Assembly: GCA_013329355.1 (NCBI GenBank)
Contig: DUKK01000184.1
Coordinates: 1-12,502 of the forward strand
Source of the DNA: Candidatus Poseidoniaceae archaeon
GTDB lineage: Archaea; Thermoplasmatota; Poseidoniia; Poseidoniales; Poseidoniaceae
Direction of reading: 5' to 3'
Length of the DNA stretch: 12,502 nt
Position 1 is the stretch's first letter. Each line of letters opens with the position of its first letter. The notes under the pieces were generated by a model that was given only the letters and a program-made list of their open reading frames with translations, was not told where the DNA came from and did no database searches. Made by a program: the position numbers and the translations under genes. Below, in pieces: positions 6,639-12,502 of this stretch.

Positions 6639-9600
6639 ATGATGCAAAGTAGACGGTCTGCTGGTGCGGTAATGTTCTTTGTTCTGCTGTTCATTCTGCA
6701 AAGCGCGTCTCATTTGGCGATTAATCAGACTGCCAACCCAGAGATGACAGATGATGTAGGCCAAATTGAACGAGTTCATTTCGACCTGCGTGATGATGTA
6801 TTCCATGATGCTGTCGGGACCTATTATCAACAGACGATATTGGAAAACCGAGCCTTAGCAGCAGAGACAATCATCGGCACGTTTGATGAATTTGGCTTTG
6901 AGCTAAGTCGACCGATTAGTGCAGAATGGTTGCAAGCAAGACCAGATTTATTGCTGGTAATTGCGGCGAATGATCGCAATCTGGGTGACGTGCGTGCAGA
7001 GATAAATGATATCCAAGGCCTTGTGATTAGGGAGTATTTGCCTCCCTCTGGTTTAGTGCTCCAAGGCACTGAAGCCGCGTTGTTGCAGGCGGCTAGTTTG
7101 ACCTCTGTCATCGCCTCCCATCCTGTTCCAGTCGCATTAATTTTGCAGTCTGAATTACAGGACATTTTGTTGTTAGAAGGGAGCGAGACAGCGTTGGTCA
7201 ATGAGCGAATGCGCATCGAAGGGTGGTTCGGCTCAGGTGGCCCCGAGCAGACCGTTTCTCTTAGCGACGATTCTGACGAAATCAAACAGGATGTTGCTGA
7301 AGTCGTTGAAACCTCGTTAACCGATGTGATCCAGTGGGACCAAGGTAGATACGAAGGCGATTTAATCAATCCAGATATTATCGACATTGCGATGCAACCC
7401 TCGGTCGGAGTAATCCGGTTTAACCCGGTCTTTGAAATCTATAATAACAATGCTAGGAGCCACATGAGAACTAACAACATGCAAACTTATTTCACCACTG
7501 ACCTTGATGGTTCTGGACAGATTGTTGCAGTAGCAGACTCAGGTCTGGATGAAGACCATGGTGACTTTGGAAGTAGAGTAGTTGCAAATAATGATGTCAT
7601 TAATGATGGTTCAACCGCTGACCGCTGGTCGGGTCACGGCACTCACGTATCATGTACCGTGCTTGGTGATGGATTTCGCGGTGGCTATGCGGGGGTTGCC
7701 CCAGAAGCACAACTGTATTTCCAAGCGATGGAAAACGACAACACCGGCAATTTCCAATCCCCCTCTCTCAACAGCCTGATAAATTCCGCATACAATGCAG
7801 GCGCTCGAACCCACACCAATTCATGGGGTAACAATGGTGGATATGGCCAATATAACTCCGATAGCAGGGATGTTGATGACCGTACTAATACCTACGATAG
7901 ATACTATTCGGGCGGCGACGGAATGACCGTATTATTCGCCGCAGGTAATGACGGTCCGGACCCAGATACTGTGAGTCCACCGTCAACCGCAAAGAATGCG
8001 GTTACTGTTGGTATGCATCAAAACCGCTACCAAGGTGCCCCAGATTACATCATGCAGGGATCTTCCAGAGGCCCGTTAGATGACGGCAGGATTAAGCCAG
8101 ACATCCTAGCACCAGGAGGCTACGTTTGGTCTTGTCGCGCTCAAGAAGCTGCTGATACAGGCGGGGCCTCTGGGCGGACAACATGGTACTTGGAGTATAC
8201 CGGAACATCTATGGCAACACCGAATGCTGCTGGAGCTGCAGCGATGATCAGAGAATACCTTGAGGAGATTGCTCTTCGCGATTCACCACAGGGAGCCTTA
8301 GTGAAAGGCTTGCTAATCCTCGGTGCTGAAGATGTCGGGACTCGTGACATACCCAATAACAATGAAGGTTGGGGCCGAGTTAACCTAAGAAATTCACTGG
8401 CCCCACCTGATGGACAAGGTGTCTGGGTCGATGATAGGTCGTTACTCTCCGCAACCGGCAACTCGAAGTCATACACCTTTGATATTGATCAGGCCGGTGA
8501 CCAATTCAAAGCGGTGTTAACCTGGTCAGATGAGGCTGCTTCGACTTGGTCTTCAACCCAGTTGGTAAACAATCTCAACCTAGAAGTTACCGACCCAAAC
8601 GGTTTGACCTATCTAGGCAACGATTTCGCTAATGGTCGCTCAACTACTGGGGGAAGTGCTGATTCGTTAAACAATGTCGAGGTAGTTTTGATCGATTCTG
8701 CCATGATTGGGACCTGGACTGTGAACGTAATCGATGCGAATCATGGTGGGAGTAGAGGCCAACCATTTGCACTGGCGGTAATGGGTCATGGCATTAATGA
8801 CCTGAAACCAGATTTAGCCACCGTTGAGGATGGTTTCTCAATTGATATTGCCATACCGAGTGTGGGTCAGGAGACTCAACTAACTTGTGTTGTTGAAAAT
8901 TCTGGCAATATCCGTTCTGATCCGTTTGATGTGAATTTTGAGGTTGATGGAGTAGTAATAGAAACGCAATCACTGGAACTTAGTGGCGGTAGCCAGCGCA
9001 CTCTTGTTTGGACTTGGACCCCACAAAATGCTGGTGCAAACGCCATTTCATTCATCATCGACAAGACAGATTCAGTGCTTGAGACGTTGGAAACCAACAA
9101 CCGCCAAGACGTAATTATCAATATTTCACAACCAGGCATAGCCATCACTTCTGACCAGCCTGTCCAACCACTGGAAGATGCTGAACAGACTTCTACTACC
9201 TGGCAAATTGAATTAACGAATACCGGCTTGTTGAGCACTAATGCGTCCATAGCAGAGTCAGTATTGACCTTCGTTGAGGATGACACAGAATTGAATTGGT
9301 ATGTTGGTTTGTCCGGCTCGCAGTATGAACTAATGGGTAGCGAATCAGTAAGTCTTACAGTTACGGTTGTTCATCCACAGTCGCCTGCTCCGGGGACCTA
9401 CAGAATAACATTGAGTGCTACGGACTTGGACAATTCAATAACCACATCCTTGGATTTAGATTTACTAGTAGATGAGATACCTGACGTTGGTCTTGAGACC
9501 GACTACGACATTATTCCTGTCAGTCCAATCGAGCCGACAATGGTACCGCTATATCTACACAATTATGGAAACACAGAAATCGCTTATGATTTGCAAGTTC

Positions 9601-11228
9601 AACCGCCCAATGGATGGGAAGCCTACTTTGTGCAAGATTTTACTGAGAGCCCTTTTGCTACCAGTGATTCTATCGAAGTAGACTCATTTGATACGATTCA
9701 GATGATTATCAAACCACCATCAGTTGTTCCAAACTCCGGTCTGCAAAATTCGTTGACTGTTAGCATAAATTCGGTCACTGAACCAGTAGTTAATTGGTTG
9801 ATTGATGTCCCAATCGAGGTTGAGGCCGTTAAATCGGTAGAGATAAGAACTAACACACCATTGGTCAACCTCCTTCCTGATTCAGAATTTGTTGCGGTTT
9901 TCAACATCGAGAATAAGGGTAATCTAGCAGTTAGATTATCACCAACATTTAATCTCCCTCAGGGCGTACAAGTCATCAGCTCAGCAGGCAGTGTTGACCT
10001 TGAAATCGGTGAATCAGAACTCTATCTAGTGACCTTCCAATTGTCGAGGAGCGCTGCGAGTGGGCCTGCGGTTTTGCACATGGATAACGGGTCGGACAGG
10101 TTTACCTGGACTGAGAATTTTGATATCGAAATCTTCCCGTTACCAAGTTTGCAGTTCAAGAAGGTCATATTCCCTGAAAATCAAGAATACACTGTTTCGT
10201 TCTACGGGACAGGGTCACACCCAGCAGGTTCTGAGCTTCGCTTTGTTTGGGATTTGACCAACGATGCTGATATCGAGTGGCAGCCCGTTGTCACTGCATT
10301 AAGTGATCCTCAGTTATCTGTTGCTTGTGATACTCCAGCAATGATTGGCTATCAACAATCCACTGAGTTGTCATGTACGGTGTTTACCAGCTCGGAGGCA
10401 ATACCATTTTCTGAACCGAGTTTCGTCCTCAAATTCGCCGGTTCAGGAGCCGACTACTCGGAGACATTTTCGCTTTACATTGGCGGATACGAAGAAATTT
10501 CATGGTCTGATTTAACCTCAAATTCGTTCAAAGAAGGTGAAGCAAAAGAGATTCAGGTTTTGGTAACCAATACTGGAACTCTGCCATTCAATCATTTAAT
10601 TTCTGGGACCGCAAGTGAGGATTGGGATGTGGAAGTCATCGGTGACGGCATTGTAAATTTAGCAGTTGGTGAATCAAGAACGGTTAAGCTACTAGTCACG
10701 CCCAACAGCGACGGATTTTCAGACATAACTCTCACTTTTACCAGTCTATCTGATGTTGAATCAGCAACGTATATCTTCAGCGCTAATGCAGATAAGCAAG
10801 CCGCTGAATCTACCGCATTTGGTTTACCATTTGCGCAGATTGGGATAATTGGAATATTGATATTATTGCTATTCAGCGCTCTTGTTGTGTTAACACGTTC
10901 CAAACCGCGAAACCAACCAATACCGATCATACCACCACCACAGATGCCATCGGTCAACCAACCCCTAATTACTGCGCCGCCACCAGTTATCGTGCCAAAG
11001 ACCACACCGCTCCCACCACAAACTCAACAAGTTGCTCCTGTGACTCCTCAGGCAGCAAAACCAGCACCAATCTGCTGGCAGTGTCGCAGTCCAATTGTCG
11101 GTAAGGTCGTTGGCTGCCCATCATGTGGTGCTAGATACTGTGGTGACGAATCAGAAACTTGTAAATTATCAGAGTTAGAGGCTTGTTTGAGTTGCCAAGC
11201 ACCCGTTTCCACATTTGTCAGCGAATAA
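6639..11228 (+). CDS. Membrane-anchored subtilisin-like (S8) protease with CARDB/Ig-like domains and cytoplasmic eight-Cys zinc tail
   Basis: The start is ATGATG at 6639; an in-frame TAG three codons upstream fixes it. Residues 1-27 are a signal peptide (core VMFFVLLFIL). Residues 30 to about 250 look like an N-terminal propeptide. The S8 domain spans about 255-590 with the full catalytic set: Asp300 (VADSGLD), His333 (GHGTHV), oxyanion Asn437 (AAGNDG) and Ser524 (GTSMATP). Residues 592-715 match the C-terminal beta barrel of KP-43-type subtilases (VLTWSDEAAS, VNNLNLEVTDPNG, GTWTVNV). A CARDB domain follows at 724-830, then about four to five NEW3/Ig-like domains to 1390. The membrane segment is 1399-1419, stopped by RSK. 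The cytoplasmic tail has a Pro-rich linker (1423-1478) and eight cysteines at 1479, 1482, 1493, 1496, 1501, 1508, 1516 and 1519. By family, it is an endopeptidase hydrolysing proteins outside the cell. Substrates may be environmental protein or neighbouring surface proteins; the sequence does not decide. At over 1500 residues it is far longer than a minimal subtilase. Confidence 0.96.
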   Translation: MMQSRRSAGAVMFFVLLFILQSASHLAINQTANPEMTDDVGQIERVHFDLRDDVFHDAVGTYYQQTILENRALAAETIIGTFDEFGFELSRPISAEWLQARPDLLLVIAANDRNLGDVRAEINDIQGLVIREYLPPSGLVLQGTEAALLQAASLTSVIASHPVPVALILQSELQDILLLEGSETALVNERMRIEGWFGSGGPEQTVSLSDDSDEIKQDVAEVVETSLTDVIQWDQGRYEGDLINPDIIDIAMQPSVGVIRFNPVFEIYNNNARSHMRTNNMQTYFTTDLDGSGQIVAVADSGLDEDHGDFGSRVVANNDVINDGSTADRWSGHGTHVSCTVLGDGFRGGYAGVAPEAQLYFQAMENDNTGNFQSPSLNSLINSAYNAGARTHTNSWGNNGGYGQYNSDSRDVDDRTNTYDRYYSGGDGMTVLFAAGNDGPDPDTVSPPSTAKNAVTVGMHQNRYQGAPDYIMQGSSRGPLDDGRIKPDILAPGGYVWSCRAQEAADTGGASGRTTWYLEYTGTSMATPNAAGAAAMIREYLEEIALRDSPQGALVKGLLILGAEDVGTRDIPNNNEGWGRVNLRNSLAPPDGQGVWVDDRSLLSATGNSKSYTFDIDQAGDQFKAVLTWSDEAASTWSSTQLVNNLNLEVTDPNGLTYLGNDFANGRSTTGGSADSLNNVEVVLIDSAMIGTWTVNVIDANHGGSRGQPFALAVMGHGINDLKPDLATVEDGFSIDIAIPSVGQETQLTCVVENSGNIRSDPFDVNFEVDGVVIETQSLELSGGSQRTLVWTWTPQNAGANAISFIIDKTDSVLETLETNNRQDVIINISQPGIAITSDQPVQPLEDAEQTSTTWQIELTNTGLLSTNASIAESVLTFVEDDTELNWYVGLSGSQYELMGSESVSLTVTVVHPQSPAPGTYRITLSATDLDNSITTSLDLDLLVDEIPDVGLETDYDIIPVSPIEPTMVPLYLHNYGNTEIAYDLQVQPPNGWEAYFVQDFTESPFATSDSIEVDSFDTIQMIIKPPSVVPNSGLQNSLTVSINSVTEPVVNWLIDVPIEVEAVKSVEIRTNTPLVNLLPDSEFVAVFNIENKGNLAVRLSPTFNLPQGVQVISSAGSVDLEIGESELYLVTFQLSRSAASGPAVLHMDNGSDRFTWTENFDIEIFPLPSLQFKKVIFPENQEYTVSFYGTGSHPAGSELRFVWDLTNDADIEWQPVVTALSDPQLSVACDTPAMIGYQQSTELSCTVFTSSEAIPFSEPSFVLKFAGSGADYSETFSLYIGGYEEISWSDLTSNSFKEGEAKEIQVLVTNTGTLPFNHLISGTASEDWDVEVIGDGIVNLAVGESRTVKLLVTPNSDGFSDITLTFTSLSDVESATYIFSANADKQAAESTAFGLPFAQIGIIGILILLLFSALVVLTRSKPRNQPIPIIPPPQMPSVNQPLITAPPPVIVPKTTPLPPQTQQVAPVTPQAAKPAPICWQCRSPIVGKVVGCPSCGARYCGDESETCKLSELEACLSCQAPVSTFVSE
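11073..11196 (+). other. Eight-cysteine zinc-binding tail of the protease (RING/FYVE-like spacing)
   Basis: Within the protease gene, residues 1479-1519 read C-x2-C-x10-C-x2-C-x4-C-x6-C-x7-C-x2-C. Four cysteine pairs of this kind normally bind two zinc ions. The core CPSCGARYCG recalls the central part of binuclear treble-clef fingers (FYVE, RING-like), but two ordinary zinc ribbons in tandem would fit nearly as well. It follows the membrane segment and Pro-rich linker and therefore should face the cytoplasm, where it would most likely bind a protein partner. Confidence 0.6.
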
Positions 11229-11253
11229 CGTGCATGAATAGTAATACTTGAAC

Positions 11254-11274
11254 ATCAAAGGATAGCCTTTTGAT
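11254..11274. repeat. Small imperfect hairpin between protease and last gene
   Basis: ATCAAAGG-ATAG-CCTTTTGAT forms a 5-base perfect stem (AAAGG/CCTTT) with a 4-base loop, extended by TGAT/ATCA after one bulged T. It begins 26 bases after the protease stop. It has no following T run and overlaps the TATA-like region of the next gene, so I cannot call it a terminator. It may be an operator or chance. Confidence 0.25.
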
Positions 11275-11275
11275 A
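11268..11275 (+). promoter_or_regulatory. Weak putative TATA region for the last gene
   Basis: TTTTGATA lies 22-29 bases before the ATG at 11297, the right distance for a leaderless archaeal promoter, but the match to a TATA box is poor. The bases between it and the start (CACCCCACCAC) contain no Shine-Dalgarno motif. Confidence 0.2.
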
Positions 11276-11296
11276 GTTAATCGTTCACCCCACCAC

Positions 11297-12502
11297 ATGG
11301 TCAACCAAGGAGGAAGTCCATCTCGTTCCAGTAGAACGGCATTTTTCCTCGTTAGTTTGATGGTTGTTGCCCTGTTGCCAATGATTTCAACTCCTGTTTC
11401 AGCAGCAGCAAGTATTAGTCTATCAGTCTCGCCAGGGTCACAAACAGTAAATCCCGGAGATTCTGGAGAATATACCGTTAGAGTTTACAACACTGGAGAC
11501 GACCCCGTCACAGTAAATCTACAAGCCAGCAATGAGCCTGGAGAAGACTGCAACGGGTTCTCATCGACCATTGGACAGATACCAGGGCAAATAGAACCGG
11601 GACAGTATGAGGAGACAACAATGAATGTAACTGTCGCTCAAACAGTAGAGGCCGATACAGCCTGTGATACGACAGTTTCTGCGACCATAAGTGCTGTTTT
11701 AGGTGCTCCGGGAACCGAACCACCCAGCGAACCAGAAACCAGCACGGTAACTACCACTGCAGGCGATGGTTCGGGAAGTGCCATATGGGGCGTAGACCTA
11801 TATTTTGACGGCGTGGAAGACCGTAACCAGAAAACCTTGACCTATACCGGCTCATCCTCAATTCTTACCTACTCAATTACCGTTGAAAACACCGGACAAC
11901 AAAATTCCACCACGGTAAATCTGACAATTAGCGAGCGTGATGACGGCGGTTGCGGCAACTCTGCCGGTCTAACCGCTGAGTTGAGTGATACAACTGTGAC
12001 CGTCGATTCTGAGGATACCGAAACAATCACAGTTGATGTCGAAGTTCCCGATGGACAAGAAGCAGATAATTACTGTTGGGAAGTCACCGGGACAGTGACC
12101 ACTCCAAACCCGACAGAGGAGATCTCCGATACGGTAGATTTGGAATTGGAAGTGCCGGTCTTGAAAGAGTGCTCTATGTCACTTTCTAAAACCTCAATAA
12201 CACTCAATCCAGAGCAGGAGGGTAGCTTAACAGCAACTCTGACTAACGATGGTAACAGCGACTGGTCAGTATCCATGTCGCGCTCTGGTGAACGTGCGAG
12301 CTGGGTGTCCTTTGACGGCCCATCAAGTGGCGTGTTACCATATGGTGACGGATCAGGCACCAAGGCCTTCGACCTACTCATAATGCCAGACGACTCTGAA
12401 AATGCCGGGTCATCTAACTCTATTACAATTCAAGCTAGAGATGGAAATACTGTCAAGTGCAGCGAGGTTGTGACCATTATCCTTGGACAATCCTTTGGGG
12501 CT
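11297..12502 (+). CDS. Secreted protein of tandem NEW3-like Ig domains (3' partial)
   Basis: The frame is open from the ATG at 11297 to the last base (402 codons) with no stop, so the gene continues beyond the window. An in-frame TAG at 11264 leaves only a TTG (11270) as an earlier start, and the ATG gives the better signal peptide: S/R-rich n-region (residues 1-14), core at 15-28 (AFFLVSLMVVALLP) and a likely cut after VSA37. The rest is a row of Ig-like 'NEW3/COG1470-type' domains with the usual phrases (VNPGDSGEYTVRVYNTGDD; YSITVENTGQ; LTATLTNDGNSDWSV). A Pro/Glu/Thr linker at about 135-150 separates domains 1 and 2. Cysteines come in pairs, one pair per domain: 85/123, 219/260 and 292/388, so each domain probably has a disulfide. 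Such domains serve as spacers, adhesion modules or binding modules. What the missing C terminus carries (another membrane anchor and zinc ribbon, or an enzyme) cannot be seen. Confidence 0.87.
   Translation, partial: MVNQGGSPSRSSRTAFFLVSLMVVALLPMISTPVSAAASISLSVSPGSQTVNPGDSGEYTVRVYNTGDDPVTVNLQASNEPGEDCNGFSSTIGQIPGQIEPGQYEETTMNVTVAQTVEADTACDTTVSATISAVLGAPGTEPPSEPETSTVTTTAGDGSGSAIWGVDLYFDGVEDRNQKTLTYTGSSSILTYSITVENTGQQNSTTVNLTISERDDGGCGNSAGLTAELSDTTVTVDSEDTETITVDVEVPDGQEADNYCWEVTGTVTTPNPTEEISDTVDLELEVPVLKECSMSLSKTSITLNPEQEGSLTATLTNDGNSDWSVSMSRSGERASWVSFDGPSSGVLPYGDGSGTKAFDLLIMPDDSENAGSSNSITIQARDGNTVKCSEVVTIILGQSFGA

Noticed and set aside
6827..7387. 186-residue minus-strand open frame
   Set aside because: It lies wholly inside the protease propeptide coding region, has no recognisable domain and reads as an antisense shadow.
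8876..9286. 136-residue minus-strand open frame
   Set aside because: It is antisense to the CARDB and Ig-like region of the protease, with no independent start signal or domain.
10592..11005. 137-residue minus-strand open frame, Gly-rich start
   Set aside because: It is antisense to the protease C-terminal region; the Gly-rich start is simply the reverse complement of the Pro-rich linker.
11254..11274. Hairpin after the protease as a transcription terminator
   Set aside because: The stem is only 5 perfect base pairs, it lacks a T tract and it overlaps the likely promoter of the next gene.
1..12502. tRNA, rRNA, CRISPR, insertion sequence or defence-system genes
   Set aside because: Nearly every base is in five clear coding frames. 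The gaps are 5-73 bases, and no direct repeat array, transposase or clover-leaf pattern was seen.

Overview
The window is a densely coded stretch (about 98% coding) with every gene on the + strand and every product aimed at the membrane or cell exterior. It looks archaeal, most probably a marine Euryarchaeon of the Poseidoniales / Marine Group II type. The reasons are very large secreted beta-rich proteins (PKD, CARDB and NEW3-like modules), an S8 subtilase with a C-terminal membrane anchor and a cytoplasmic zinc-binding tail, no Shine-Dalgarno motif before the first gene of each unit, and A/T-rich TATA-like boxes about 20-30 bases upstream of start codons. The lineage is an inference from architecture; there is no rRNA or other marker gene here.

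Layout. (1) 2-1249: 3' end of a PKD-domain surface protein with one membrane segment and a C-terminal CxxC/CxxC zinc ribbon; its start lies before the window. (2) 1323-5984: a 1553-residue secreted protein of unknown family. It has a signal peptide and at least ten copies of a 'hPxxhxh' beta motif. (3) 5990-6589: a 199-residue membrane protein (N terminus inside, one membrane segment, small external beta domain), 5 bases behind gene 2 and almost certainly cotranscribed with it. (4) 6639-11228: a 1529-residue membrane-anchored subtilisin-like protease with intact Asp300/His333/Ser524, a KP-43-like beta barrel, a CARDB domain, several Ig-like domains, a membrane segment, a Pro-rich cytoplasmic linker and an eight-cysteine zinc-binding tail. 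(5) 11297-12502: 5' part of a secreted protein made of NEW3-like Ig domains, each with its own cysteine pair; it runs off the window.

How they may work together. The block looks like a cell-surface locus: a large exported protein with a small membrane partner, an anchored protease, and two further surface or adhesion-type proteins. Two of the four exported proteins (genes 1 and 4) put a zinc-binding module on the cytoplasmic side of the membrane. This suggests that they contact cytoplasmic partners instead of being passive surface tethers. That joint role is inference.

Intergenic gaps are short (73, 5, 49 and 68 bases). They hold only weak TATA-like boxes and two small inverted repeats. I see no RNA gene, mobile element, CRISPR array or convincing terminator.
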